In this document: positions 35,851-49,100 of the stretch, one piece after another
Position numbering within the stretch: the stretch's first letter is position 1
How the letters are laid out: the number at the start of each line of letters is the position of its first letter
NCBI GenBank assembly: GCA_022393335.1
Contig: JAJEKB010000844.1
Span: 88,761-152,760 of the forward strand
Length of the DNA stretch: 64,000 nucleotides
Direction: 5' to 3'
From: Macrotrachela quadricornifera
Lineage: Eukaryota; Rotifera; Eurotatoria; Philodinida; Philodinidae
Translations under genes and position numbers: made by a program
The notes under the pieces: generated by a model
The model's database searches: none
Told to the model about the DNA's origin: nothing
What the model saw: the letters and a program-made list of their open reading frames with translations, nothing else

Positions 35851-37431
35851 TCAATTCTTACATTTATTCATAAGTGATGCAGAATTATGTGTTGTTATAT
35901 CAAGTTCAAATGGATGAGATTTTTCTTGCATAGGAAGATTTTCTTCATCAATATCAAAGTATGTTTTAATAAGATGAACACATTTTTCATATATTTCATT
36001 ATCTTCATGAGTTTGTAAATAATTAATTTTATCCAGAATATAAAATTTTTCAATCATATTTGCATATAAATTTACTCCATTTGTTTGTTTACTTTCAGTT
36101 GCACCTAATTTAAGAATATTGTCAAGACCAATTAAACCCAAACGAATTGTTTTTGTATCAATAAAACTTAATAATTCCCCTAATGATTCAATTACTTCTT
36201 GATCAATAATACGTTTGATTTGGTCTGATGTACCACCTGATGTTATATTTACCACAGCACAAGCTGCTTCTTTTCGTATATCATAATCGTCATTTTTTAG
36301 AATATCAATTAATGATGGAATTATAGCAGCATTAATAACTGCTTCAATATCACTTTGAACACCGGCTGTTATATTAGATAATGTGCAGCATGCGTCTTTC
36401 TTTACTGACTTCTTTCGACTATGAAGTAATGGTAAAAGATGTGAAAGAAGACCAGCATCAAGAACAGTTTGTCTTAGATGATTATCATGAGTCATAATAT
36501 GATTTACAGCACGTAAAGCTGGGGTTTCAACATGCGAAATCGGATGTGCTACAAGTTTGACAAGTCGTTTAACATCAATAACATCAATAACAGCCTGAAT
36601 ATGTTCATTAGATCCACAACATAAATATGAAATAGTCCAACAAGTATCACTTAATATATCTGGATCAAGATTCTGAAGAAGTCGATTCAGTGTCGGCAAT
36701 GCTAGAGCAAATTTATTAATATCAACAGCTGGATTTTTATCACGACATAAGTTTGATAAACACCATGCAGCATTACGTAGTAAATTTAGAAAAGTAGTAC
36801 TATTACAAATATCTATTAATGATTGAAGTATATCATTATCGAGAGCATAATCACGACATTCAGGACTATCCACAACAATATTACCAAGAGCCCAAACAGC
36901 TTGTTCTTTAATATCGTCACATGTACTATTTAATAATTGAATGAAAATGGGTACAGCACCTGCATTAATAACATGTTTTGTTTGACTTGAGTTACCTGAT
37001 GAAATATTTGTTAAAGCCCATGCTGCTTCCTGTTGAATTTGAAAATTTTGAAATGTTAATAATTCAACAAAGCGAGGCACTAAGCCGGCCTCAATAACTT
37101 CATCTATGTGGGGATTTGGCTCTTTCGAAAGTATTTTTCGAAAGAGTATGATTGTTTCTAATATTTGTTGTACATTATCACTATATAAAGCAGCTACCAT
37201 CTGATTTGTGATAACTGATTCTGTTGATTCTAAAGGAGTACTAACGGTGGTTACCTGAAATGAAGTTGATGATTCTTGTTCGTTAATATTTGCTAAATTT
37301 CGTCGAATCGAATAGTGTGCTTCTCGTGTTTGTTTTTGTAATGTCGCTTTAAGTTCTCTAGATCGTTGACGTAATTGTTCACTATCAAATTCTGTATGTT
37401 CAGAATTTTTCTTTCGTAAATTACCGGACAT
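35851..37431 (-). CDS. KPNA: Importin alpha (karyopherin alpha), intronless
   Basis: Adapter that binds nuclear localisation signals and importin beta. One uninterrupted frame of 526 aa, typical family length. Residues 1-55 are the IBB region ([23 protein letters not shown]), less basic than usual. Residues about 75-490 are armadillo repeats. The NLS-binding WxxxN array is intact in the major groove: W138/N142, W180/N184, W223/N227, and W265 with Tyr269. In the minor groove it is altered: Cys349 with N353 and Cys391 with N395 replace the usual Trp positions (DACCTLSN and EAACAVVN), and the R307-AVNHI segment is shifted from the usual RAVGN. An acidic cluster DIDEENL lies near the C-terminus, as expected for CAS binding. 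It is a clear importin alpha, but divergent and without introns, unlike most genes here; a retrocopy or a specialised germline paralogue is possible. Confidence 0.95.
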   Translation of the reverse strand: MSGNLRKKNSEHTEFDSEQLRQRSRELKATLQKQTREAHYSIRRNLANINEQESSTSFQVTTVSTPLESTESVITNQMVAALYSDNVQQILETIILFRKILSKEPNPHIDEVIEAGLVPRFVELLTFQNFQIQQEAAWALTNISSGNSSQTKHVINAGAVPIFIQLLNSTCDDIKEQAVWALGNIVVDSPECRDYALDNDILQSLIDICNSTTFLNLLRNAAWCLSNLCRDKNPAVDINKFALALPTLNRLLQNLDPDILSDTCWTISYLCCGSNEHIQAVIDVIDVKRLVKLVAHPISHVETPALRAVNHIMTHDNHLRQTVLDAGLLSHLLPLLHSRKKSVKKDACCTLSNITAGVQSDIEAVINAAIIPSLIDILKNDDYDIRKEAACAVVNITSGGTSDQIKRIIDQEVIESLGELLSFIDTKTIRLGLIGLDNILKLGATESKQTNGVNLYANMIEKFYILDKINYLQTHEDNEIYEKCVHLIKTYFDIDEENLPMQEKSHPFELDITTHNSASLMNKCKN

Positions 37432-37640
37432 TTTTCTATAGTTGAGAAAACAGTAGAATAAATATTTTAACCACTTAATAAATGGTACTAATAACTTTTA
37501 TATACAGTATATACCATACGACATCTTTTTTGTTTATATACATTCTACTATTCATTCACTTTCATCAACATGGCAAATATAATAACAAAACAAACATCGT
37601 ACACTACATACTCTGAACAAAAAAACATTGCTTATTGCAA

Positions 37641-37740
37641 GTTCTCAAGAGATAAATGATCGAGTCCATTCAAATTTATGTTGCAATGACAAAAATCTGA
37701 GGATTGGTGGGGACACTGACCTATCATAGTAACATCCTTT
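37641..37740 (+). repeat. Dispersed repeat, copy A
   Basis: Shares in order AAGAGATAAATGATC, TATGTTGCAATGACAAAAAT, a GG-rich TGG block and AGTAACATC with copies B and C. Confidence 0.65.
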
Positions 37741-39499
37741 CACAAAAAAAAGGAATTAAAAAACAAATAAAAAATACTAATTTAGTTATCATATCATTTA
37801 GCTTTGTACATTTTCTAAGCGAAAAGACGTCGATTCGGTAATGGAAGATAGAATATCAAATAACTATATGTTACATCGTTGTTGAGCAATATTCATCATC
37901 AATGAATCATGTAGAATACTGATATTATTTTCATATGACTAAAACATTTTCTCTCCAATGCAAACATAGTTCAATCAAATATTTGAAAGATCACGAATTT
38001 ATAGTGACAGGATATATGTATCGTTTCGACAGTGTACTACTATAAAATTCCATCAAGTCTCATTATTTTCGGAAAATGAAAATCATAGAATACTTTCGAA
38101 ATAAATAGGGAAAAGACGTATATCTGATTGAAAAATTTACTTAATTTACGTTCGAATTATTATAATTAATTTGTATCGAATAAAACAAAATTATATTATT
38201 TTAGTTATCAATAATGTCAAAGCCAAAATGAACAATGTAACACTATTAAAAAAAGACAAACTACTAGTTTCATTTATTTCCTTAATAGATAAGAAAATGA
38301 TCTATGTATTGAACGTACTATTTTAGTATATGATCTGATTAAATCGATCTGATAAAACGTGTCTACATAGATTCAACAAGTTAGCTTTATTGACGCATTT
38401 AGTATCGAATAATAGACAGGAATAGAGAAAGCTAAATATAAATTAAACTCGATTTCTTCACACACTTTCATACTGACGATGAAATTTTCAAAAATACAAG
38501 TATCTATCGATGATTAAAAGTTAAAACTGATTTGACTATTTTCTGATCTAGATAAATGATCATCATTTCATACAACATAGTACATCAAAGTTATTAAAAA
38601 TTCATGTCCATTTTTTGTAAGGTCATAATTGTTTCTTTGTACTAAACAATTGACACGTAGATTTAAAAGAATGAATAATGTTGACCAATAAAAAGAGATT
38701 ATTTAAATTAGCTTAGATATTATTGATACTACACAACATGACGCATGTTACGGGGAAAATAATAAAAAAATTATATCAAATACAAATTAAGTTTTCTTTA
38801 TTTATAATGTATGGAAAATAATCTAATGTATTGTTATTAGATAGTGTTAAACGTTTAGAAATTTATTTTAAATTAGTATGACTTTTAAGATTTATTACAG
38901 TTTATTAAAATTTCTAATAAATAGAATATCGATCAATTGCTTTATTTTTCTTATGTTTGATCATCTTGTTGGGAAGTATAAAAATGTCGCATTGTACGTT
39001 AATTTTAGCTTTCGAAAGAAGAACTTGTTATTAAAATTATTTTAGTTGTTAATGATATAATAATAAAGAAAGTAAAATGTTAAATTCATAAAATTGTTTA
39101 TACAGCATTATTAACAAGTACAAATTTGTCACATCTTTCTCTAATCGATTAAGGAGTAATTAATTGTGAGAACTTTCCTATGATCACTCTAAATTTATAT
39201 CTATCACGTTTAAAACAAAAACAAAAGAATAATTCGACCGCCCTTAGAATATACAAAATCATCGAGTTATAGAGTCTCTTCTGCTAATCTAGATTATCAT
39301 CAACGAAAAAAATTTCTTTAACATCTACCATCATATCAAACCACTATTTGACTTCATTTCACAATTATATTTGATCAGCACGAATAAATAATTAGTCTCA
39401 ACAGTCTATAGCCTGCAACATCTTTTGTGCTTTTACACCTGTTGTATTCATAGGAAGCGTGGAAAACTAGACTGTATAAAGACGAGAGAGAAATTATGC

Positions 39500-39592
39500 A
39501 CCAGAGATAAACGGTAGAATTCAATGAAATACATGTTACAATGACGAAAACATGTGGGCTAGTGGTAACATAGGTCTGCCAGAGTAACATCT
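39500..39592 (+). repeat. Dispersed repeat, copy B
   Basis: Contains CAGAGATAAACGG, CATGTTACAATGACGAAAAC, GGGCTAGTGGTAACATAGG and CAGAGTAACATCTC. Blocks are in the same order and spacing as copies A and C. Confidence 0.65.
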
Positions 39593-40270
39593 CTCGTATA
39601 CACACTAAACATAAATAAATAATATGTAGAAACGATTGTAGGGTGCTTTATCATCTTTTAACAAACATAAGGGAAGATAAAAAATGAAAAGTTTATTTTC
39701 TGTCAACATGAAGATAGTCATGAATGAATATTGCAAATTTATTGATGTACCCCTAAATCACAATTTCGTGCTGTACTATGTAGGTGTTAGTGTGTCTGTT
39801 CATCAAAAAACTAATTTTTTTTGACATATACATTAATAAATTGTAAAGTTCATTGAAGAGTTTCATTTCTTTAAACAATAGTTGTCTTTTCAATAGTGCT
39901 TAAATGATACTCTATCTTTTATATTCATCTTTATTAATGTCCATGTATGAATGATTTGTTCTCAGAGAAAAATGATTAATGAAGATTTGAAACAACAACA
40001 GGAAAGATTATCAAACATTCCTATTTTCGTTTGTAGTTTGTCACACTATACGTCTGAATTAATATTCACGTTCTGTGAACTATGATGAATCAATGATATG
40101 ACCTTGTCCAGTAATTTTTAAATTTTAATTATTCTTTTGTTTATTTATGCATATACATATAATTCCAGAGATAAAATCTTCTAAACGAGCAGAAGATACA
40201 TCGAAGCGACTATTTTTGGATGATATTTTGAAACCATTATCTTTTTATCATAGTTCTCTTGTGTTTTAAA

Positions 40271-40370
40271 AAGATGTTACTCTGATAAACCTGAACGACC
40301 GACCACTAGTCCACTCATTTTCATCATTGCAACATATATTTTGATCAGATTTGATCATTTACCTCTTGAT
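40271..40370 (-). repeat. Dispersed repeat, copy C (inverted)
   Basis: Read on the minus strand: CAAGAGGTAAATGATC, ATATGTTGCAATGATGAAAA, GTGGACTAGTGGTC and CAGAGTAACATCTTTTT. It matches A in its 5' part and B in its 3' part. Confidence 0.65.
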
Positions 40371-43300
40371 AAGTGGTAATAAACAAATTTTCTCGAGATT
40401 GCATAGTTCGAAACATTTCTTCTGTTTTTACAGATACTATATCAATGATTTTCGTTGATTTATTATTATGACGAATCAAAAACACTACAAAAGTATCAGC
40501 TATTTGTGGGAGAAAGTATATTTGATGGATTAATTAAATTATATCTCACCGTTCCTGTGACAATAGCAATAGCAAAACATGCGTTCAACGTAATATATCG
40601 TTGAAAAAATGTACTTTGATCAATGATGATTTATGAAGGATAAAATCATTATCTGATACCACGTGTTTAAAAGAAAAAATTTGATCTAATTGTTCTATTT
40701 GAAATATTAGCAACGTTCATTTTTTCAAATGAAAGACGACGTGTTTTTTGGAGCGATAATTTAATATTTGATAGATTCGTACAGTTTTGTGGAAATTTTC
40801 GTATTTCTAGGCAAGTTAAGCATTTCACTTTGACAAATCTACGTTAGAATTTAACAGGTAGGCAATGAGATTACAACAATAATCCAAGACTAGCAAAATG
40901 TAGTATCTTCATATTTTCATATTAGAAATAAGTAGAACATGAATAACTTTGTTTTTGACAAAAAATGGCTCTACTCTGAGCCTTACTTCATTTGAAAACG
41001 TTCTGCCGCCTATTGATATATCTACGTTGATGTTTTTCAACCGTAAAATAAGAATGTGTCAAGGTTTCAATTACTATGAGTTTTTAGAAAATCTTTGACT
41101 TCTGATTCTTTCAAAGAAGAGCCAATTTTCGTCAGAAATTTCGCATTTGAGATAAATGCATAAAAAGATAGTTCGTCAACCTAGTCTTTCATACACGATA
41201 AAAGTTTTTCCTCGATATCCCATCTTTTTTCAAAAATACTTCAAGATTCATGTTATTCTCTATTCGAAAAATAAGCGTTTTTTTCAAAATCCAAAAATAT
41301 TTTTCGTTTTACCTCAGTTTATGCTGTCTTGATCCCGCAATTCAAATGACTCTGTCCATGCTCATTCAACATATTAATTTTTTTGTTTACAAGAGTGTCA
41401 AAAACTGTAATGCTTATGAAAGTCCGATTTTTGAATGAAGCTTTGTTATAAGTATATTAAAAAGCATTTTTATAATTAGAGCGTGATTTTTTTAGAGTTT
41501 TTCAAGATATTGAGTCTATCCGCACTTTTCTCCTCTTGAAGGATAAGATTTTACAAAAAGTATTCTCATAGATCTTGCATCTTCAGATGTCCTTTCCAAT
41601 TTAATATCTATCCAAGCGAGAAACAGCAGACTCCAGGATTCCGTAAGACTTCACCAGACTTCGAAAGACTCCAAATATACGTGGAGTCCTTAAGCATAGA
41701 ATATTGTATATATTTTTTTCATGTATTACTATTAAGTAAAACAAGCTATCGAAGGATAAAAGAGTATCTACACATCTACATGAATCTCAAAATAGCTCAT
41801 ACTAGATGATCAGATGCAAGCAGATCATTTAATCCATTGTCCACATTTATTACGATAGCTAAATCATTCATATAATACCTCCAAGCATGTTTCACAAAAA
41901 TTTATGCATAGGAAGACTGCTCTGTAAAAAAATGTAAACAGAACTTTTTCAATTTCTATTTTATGAAAATTTTTAAAGGGCCTAAAAAGGTTTTTGTAAC
42001 ACATTTTGTTTAAGAAATTAAAGTCTTCGATGCATTAGAAGACACCTTTCCGTCTCCCGTTCCCCATGGACAAACGAAGCAGAAGCCAGTTTAAAACACT
42101 CTCGTTTAAAAATTGATATTTTAAATGCTTTATGAAGATTTTTGATTTTTTTATTATGTGTGTACATGGTAATATCTAAATTTCTGTAGTTTGAACCATA
42201 TTCCGCTTCTATCGTCGTAACAACGCGTTAACCCTGAGCAGAATAATTTGTTGGTGAAAGCTAATAAGAAAGAGCAACTAATGAAAAATATTTCCTATAT
42301 TAAAAAGTATGTCTTGAGATCGTTTTAATGCTCCTTTGCAGCATACTATGAACAAACTTATCAAATTTTCATTGCAAAAATATCCGTTCCAATAGTCATA
42401 AGACCTAGTTGATACGGTACACATCTAAACGTATCACAAATAAAAAAGATCTTTCTGAAATAAGAGCATTTTCAGGAGACGCTCGCTGTCCATTACTCAA
42501 CATTTTAATTCGTATACATACTTTCTTCTAGTTATTCTGACACATTTTTATCATGGGAGATCTCATTCATAATTGGAAAAACTATATCTTTGGGGACATA
42601 CAATGGGATATGCTTTATGAAATACTCTTCTTATGTCTGAGGACGTATGTCTTTTTGCATAAAGATGCCAATGTGCTTTTCAAAATAAACATAAAGGACT
42701 CAAAAATCATTGTCATAGTATATTTAATCATTTGTTTTTCTGTAAATTATTTCCTCGTAGATAGTAGCATTCATTTAAATTAGCTAGAAATTAATAATTC
42801 AGCTAGTCCTATGTTTTATTTTGGTAATCAAACTCTTAAAACGTATCTTTATTTCGTCATAAATTTAATGCAAAATACGACAGCACAGAAACAAAGAGGG
42901 AAAAAAAACTTTTGTTTAGTGGCATAGTTAAATAGAACATAGATATTATCAGTGATAGATTGTATGCTTTAAAAAAATCGTAGTTTTTTTTTGCATTAAA
43001 ATATTACCTTTTACTAACGATGCTTTGGTCATCAACGATTGAAGTTGATATTTGTCGTTGAGATCATCAAAAAATTTAATTTTTTTTGAAAATATAATAG
43101 AAGAATCCTTGTAATTTGTGAACGTTAAGATAGAATAGATGACCTAGTCTTTTAATGTATCGAGGGCTTCAGGTTACAATCAGTTTTTGTATGAGATTTT
43201 CTCTTGAGAAAATGAACTCAATCCTGAACCATTTAGGTTTTGTGAACGAGACAAAATTTTGCAAAAAAACTACAAAATCTTCGAGTTCAATACAAAGTTC

Positions 43301-44456
43301 TGAAAAATTTCATACGAAAACCTTCAAGTGTTATACTGAACTCGAAAAGTATTTTATCACGTGCTGAAAATTTGGTAGTTTTTATACAAAACCATTTGTT
43401 CGCCTACAGATTCTAAAAAAATTCAACAAGACAAGCTCTTCAAGGGCGTTTGTGGGACAAACTTTCTTTTATGCTTGTTCATAAGTCTATTTTTTAGGAT
43501 GCAGTATCGACGTTACAGACACGCAGATCTAATATATCACAAAAAAAAACATGGAAAGAATGTCAAGTTTTGCTTGTTCACTGAGAAATGTCTTCATAGT
43601 TTCATTGTTTTAATATGAATAAGCAACGTTTCGGATAAGAGAATCAGAGTTAGGGTTGGTAATTGTATTATTTTCGATGTATGTTTCCAGTAACACCTTT
43701 ATATATTGTATAAAACAAAAACTAAAAAGATCATTTTATTCAACATCTTTCGGTGTGTAAAGTTGTATATAAAAATCCTTTCAATCTATTGATAAACAAT
43801 CGAAAAATTACAAATAGTTCTTAAAATTGTAAGTACTAACACGAACAAATATTTCTTGTATGCAAACATAGCTATCTAGTTATTGAAACCTATATTAGAA
43901 ACTGTATAGAGACGTTTTGTATACATTAATGGAACAAATAAAATGAGCGTACTAAATATATAGACTCATTTCAAACGACATGGAAAGTATAATATAAATC
44001 TTTCAATTTTATCAAAAATACTTTTCCTATTTTTGGAAAAAAGATGATATGTGTTATAGATATCCATTTAACATTAATTTAAATATACATCTTATGTAAA
44101 GGAACTTCTAATTTGTCTATATACTGTCTATTTTAATATTTTTCGATGCACATATGAAAGTGTGGTCATAGCCATACCTTCACTGTAATAATCAAATTTT
44201 GATACTACTCATGAAAGTATTTGATATAACCCGCAAATAGGCAAAATATATTATGATAGTTATTCTCTCATTCAAACCCAAATAATCAGAACAATATACG
44301 AACAATCAAAGAACGTTTTATCTCCGGATATATGCATCACACTCAATTTCAAATAACAACACATATTGTCGATAGAAAAAATTTATTTTATTTTTAAAAT
44401 TAAAAATTGCATGCGTTCTTAATTACAACCTTTTAAGTAGAATAGACTTCAAAATG

Positions 44457-45718
44457 TCACAATAATCGTACAAATCCAGTTGCATCTAATCGATAAGTGC
44501 CTGCGCCCACTCGGATTATATCCCCAACTTTCATAGTTCCTAATGTTTCAATATCTGCGTCAAGTGTATGTAAAGAACCACCGGTTTTGTAGGCAATATC
44601 TAATAAACTTGGGTTGACGAGATTACCTGTTGAAATTTTACAAACAATAACTTTAATCGGTTTTTTAACTCTATTTAAGAGAATCAAATCTCTTGGTGTT
44701 GCTCCATTATCAGCAATATGAATGATATTTTCACATGTAGGGCAATTGGCAATCGTGTAGATAATTGCTTCAATATCATTCTCAGGAGTGTCGCCACCAT
44801 TTCCATTGCTTTTAGCTGTATTCAAAGTTGCCAAAACTTTTCCAATTCCTTCACTTGTGTGTACACCATAGATACCGCCTACATTATAGTCAAAAGATAG
44901 TTTGAAGATTTATTCATTCTTTCTTAAGTTCTCTTACCTGTAGATCCAATGACTTTATCAGCATCTAGAGTATTATCACCATCGTTGAAAAAGGCAAAAT
45001 ATTGAACAAGTCTGCTTGTTTGACTAAAAGCCATCCATTGATCAATTTGAGCATAACAAGGAGACATGCTTCCAGTGACATCAATCGCAGCTCCAATATC
45101 AGTCCAATTATGGCGATTTAAAACACCCGTGACTGTTTGTTCATCTATTGTAGCACTAGTGGCTAGACAAAAATGATTAAATTAATGATTCGTTATCAAA
45201 AGATGCTTGAATGTAAAGAATGACTTTATGAGATGAACTATTCATAAAATCAATACAACCAAAAGAGTGAAAAAATCTCAGTGATCTTTAACTTTTTACA
45301 AATTAACTTAAAAGGTGCAAAAGACAGATGAGATTTAAAACTTTAAATTTTCATAGGATTTGTTAACTCAACGATACTTTCAATCGTCTCTTTATTTCTA
45401 ACAATGAATAAAATTGTAAAATTTTAACTAATAAGGTTAACTTTATTATAGAAGACTTACTTAAAGGTTCAGTAGTGGTTGCGGGTGTAGTAGTTGCGGG
45501 CGGTTCATCTAAACAAACGAATGTAGAAACATTTCTATATGCAATTCGAAAAACTATATCTTATTACAAGTTCCTGAACATGCAATTCCAACATGCATAT
45601 TACTTGTACAACTATGCTGAAATAATGGTGTATAACTACAATCATTGAGACTTGTTGCGTCACTTTTACAATTGAAATTATCCAAAACAAATTCACATGG
45701 AACAACAAAAGAATCATT
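44457..45718 (-). CDS. SRCR-vWFA protein, 3' part (5' end lost in assembly gap)
   Basis: Probably a secreted or surface adhesion/recognition protein. Exons readable downstream of the gap: 45568-45718 (open to the gap), 45461-45508, 44938-45162 and 44457-44878, all in phase. The first encodes the end of a scavenger-receptor cysteine-rich domain (DNFNCKSDATSLNDCSYT, then HVGIACSGT). The second is a short Thr/Pro linker (EPPATTTPATTTEPL). The last two form a von Willebrand A-type fold with a MIDAS-like AIDVTGSM and the downstream GGDTPENDIEAI and ADNGATPRD turns, ending FVRLL. This vWFA resembles the stand-alone type found in invertebrate secreted proteins more than integrin I domains. Introns are 47-300 bases. 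The upstream coding part, presumably with signal peptide and more SRCR sequence, must lie beyond the gap. Confidence 0.8.
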
Positions 45719-45728
45719 NNNNNNNNNN
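45719..45728. other. Assembly gap (10 N) between two truncated genes
   Basis: Ten Ns. The left side is the 3' part of a minus-strand gene needing more exons to the right; the right side is the last exon of a plus-strand gene needing exons to the left. The missing DNA must be far longer than ten bases, or the join is wrong. Confidence 0.95.
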
Positions 45729-45749
45729 TTTTTATTTTATTTTAAATAG

Positions 45750-46119
45750 ATCATGGCAAATATTAACATTTTCACCTCGTATTGTTGTATTTATACGTAT
45801 ATGTGGTACACATAATACAGCTAATGAAGTATTTCATTGTGTTCATTTTGAATGTCCATGTCAACCTGATATACTTAAATTACATATGAATGAACAATCA
45901 ACAATTATAAATATAGATGAGCAAGAAGAAGAAAATTGTATAAAATATGAAGAATTTTATAAACATTATCAAACACTTTTTGATGCAACAAGTAATAATT
46001 CATTGTCAATAATGGATAATAATCCTTTAATACCAACACATTTGATATTACCATATATGAGTAAACCTAGTTCATCAGCAATATTTCCTATTAAACAAGA
46101 AAATAATAACGAAAATTAA
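45750..46119 (+). CDS. Last exon of an unrecognised gene (5' part lost in gap)
   Basis: A pyrimidine-rich tract and AAATAG at 45744-45749 form a splice acceptor. The exon then reads open to a TAA: SWQILTFSPRIVVFIRICGT, a Cys-rich VFHCVHFECPCQPD segment, an acidic middle, and an end containing IFPIKQEN, which fits a SUMOylation consensus. 122 codons are visible. I do not recognise the family; the conserved-looking first 45 residues followed by a low-complexity tail suggest the end of a folded domain. The part before 45750 reads as intron. Confidence 0.6.
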
Positions 46120-49100
46120 AATAAATATTATACATATTTTAAGTTGTCTTATAGATTGTATGGGTGCTTCATTTTTTTAAAATTTTTTTTTGATCTATAT
46201 TGTACAAAATATTCTTTCTATTTAAAATAGAAATGAAATATTTCTATTTTCTTATATCATAACACTGTTTTGCTAATGCCATATATGATTATCATCATGT
46301 AAATATTTTCCGAGATAAATATAATTATCTTTATGTTATATACAAGAATATTTTCCCTTTTTTTTGTTTAATTCTACAGTAAAATGTCTATCTTTGGATT
46401 ATGAACAGTTCATTACGATTCTTCTTTCTATTGTAATCATTCTAATATGAATATAAATGCAATGTTTATTTTGATTTTTTTCCCTACTCTTTGCCATGTT
46501 CTAGGTGACTCAATTCGATCTGTAGATCCTACAGGAAACTATCGAATTCGATATCAGATTGCTCCGGGTCTTGTCGAATTCTTAATAAAAACTTATCGGA
46601 ATTCAACGCAACTTTCACTGAACTAGGTCGGAAAAGTTCCGACCAGTTCCTGTCCCATTTGATTGTCAGATATTGCCGCAACCGTCAGGATCCATTGGCA
46701 GAGACACAATTGATAACGTAAGGGTCCAATCTGATACAGTCAGATTTCATCGCAAGTTAGTTGAATTTGTTTCGATTTTACAAACATTTCATTCAGGCTT
46801 TCTCAAGATTTCACACTTATTTTATCAAGATTTTTTAAGTTTTCCACAATTTCAATTGGGATTGTTCCTAGAATGGCGCAGCGTATATACTCTAGTTCTT
46901 TCTAAAAACGCACAGCACATGCTAGGATTATTCTTAGAATCATTTCTAGTATGTAGAACCTAATTAAAGAAAATTTTAAAATATAGTTGAAATATTAATG
47001 AAAACCCTTCTGCAATAGATAAATATTTGTAAAACTAAACTGTAAAAGATTATTGGATAATTCTTCAAAATATACACTTTGTAGTATTCAATGGCTCTTC
47101 AAGGAATATGAGAAAATCTTACGTGACAATCGAAAACAAGAGAACACATTTGAAAATTGTGCAATCGAATACTCGTTTTTTTTTCTAATGTAATATATGC
47201 TTATATTATGCAGTTATAAAGCTCTTTTGGTTTGAGATAGCGCACTCTCAGATGTATGGATATTTGAAGAAGTTCGTAGAAATCATTGGTAATTATCAGA
47301 GGTTATGAAATCAATCAGTTTGTTTTCCTTCATCATTGTACATACATAGATTTATTTTAAACACTACCTTTTTTGTTTCATCTAGGTTGGTTAATATTGA
47401 AGCAATTATTATCTCGGTATACAGCAGCTATATGTAGTTATTTCCATATGATAATTGCTATCATCGTTGATACAGCGATTACCATGTCATTCATTCAGTT
47501 CGATTTCGCTCAATAAAACGTACCAGAATGAGTTCCCAATCTAATTATCGAATATTATTTCTTCTACAGAACGTTAATCATATCGCTGAATCGCGTACAA
47601 AGCTTTCTAATTATTTGCGATACGTATCAGTAACTGACTTCTGTCGGATCTATGGTATCTGACAGAAGAAACCTCGATTAATGGAACTCCTGTATTCTTA
47701 TATAATTCGACAAGTTCTGATACCGAGGTTGAGCGGTTTTATCATAGAATCAGATATATCGTGAAATCACAAATTTTGATCATTTCTTGACACCTGATTA
47801 CCTTGAATCACATTGAAAGCAAATAGATTCTGACATTGGATCTGACCAGTTCTGAATATATGAATTTGGTCGAAACTCGATGAATTCGATCAGCGGATAT
47901 CCAAGAGAAACAGTGAATAGCATCTAAATCTGCACTTCGACCTGAGGTGCAGATAATATTAAACGAATGTAAAAAAGAAGAAAAAAAATTTCATGATGAA
48001 GTTTGTCTATTAGATATAGTAAAGTTTTTTATCAATGAATGATCAATATTTAATCCCTAAATAGCTTAAATTATATCAATTTTGTTAGTTATATCTAATG
48101 AATGCGAACAAAGTTTCACTGCACTGCTACGAATTAATTTCTCATCCATAATGGTGGAAACAGCTGTAAAATTCAGTATATTAAAACCAAATGTTATTGA
48201 CGATGATTCAGATGATATTGTATAATGTTTCTATATGTCCTCAGAAAGAGCAAAAGGTCATAATATCAAATATATATATACGCAAAATGATGCATTGATC
48301 TAAATTTTTTGCATAAATTTATCATGCGAAAAATAGCGAAAAAAAATATTGTTCGAATTGATAATGAAACTCTTAAAAGTTTTATCTGACAACATATTTT
48401 ACTGTAACCAAAACTAATGTAAGGAATCAGTACTCTCTAGCTTTGAGGATCTTTCACCCTCTAAGCAGAACCAACCGAAAACTACGAGAAAAATATAAAC
48501 GATTTTATGATAAGATGCATAGTCATAGTTTATTAGTGTAAATTGCATGAAAAAAAAAAATAATAATTTATTTTATTTTGTATCAAATTATTTTAAAAAA
48601 TAAAATAACTAAAATGACATTATTTTAAAAGTAAAATAATATATAATATTAGAAAATAATTTTATGTTGTAATTAAAACATCTTTCAATTGAAATTATTT
48701 AATTAGAAAAATAAATGAATAACAGAATGAATCATAAGATTTATATCTAGAACTAATGTAAAACGTAAGACACAAAAACTTCTTATATGTTAGATATATA
48801 CACTTCAAGATACTACGAAAATGTAATATCTTTGAAAGACAGAACGAAAATTTTAAAACATAATCCAATACTTTCGTGAATTATATTAAAATTTTAGAAG
48901 GTATCTTATATACATTATGTATCATTTGATTCTAATATATACTTTTCTACAGTTGATTTTCAATGATTATACTTAGAAAATTAGCACGATTAAAGTATAT
49001 TGTGTTGCCGTTGCTAAGAGAGTTTTGATTCGATACATTCAGATTTAGTCATAAAGAAAAATGGGATCAAGTTCATTCATTTAAATTTTTCATTATACAG

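Larger units (their letters stand above)
37432..44456. other. Gene-poor 7 kb region with dispersed repeats
   Basis: No gene could be supported on either strand. Base composition is somewhat less AT-rich than the short spacers, in keeping with old transposon debris. It carries three related repeat copies (listed) and a small hairpin around GACTCCA...TGGAGTC at about 41664-41687. Confidence 0.6.

Noticed and set aside
41664..41687. Hairpin GACTCCA...TGGAGTC as a possible terminator or regulatory stem
   Set aside because: No gene nearby and bacterial-type terminators have no meaning in this eukaryotic context.
45697..45749. Open frame starting MEQQKNH and running through the second gap
   Set aside because: The first part is the antisense of the SRCR exon and the rest is intron up to the acceptor at 45749; the frame exists only because N codons are read through.
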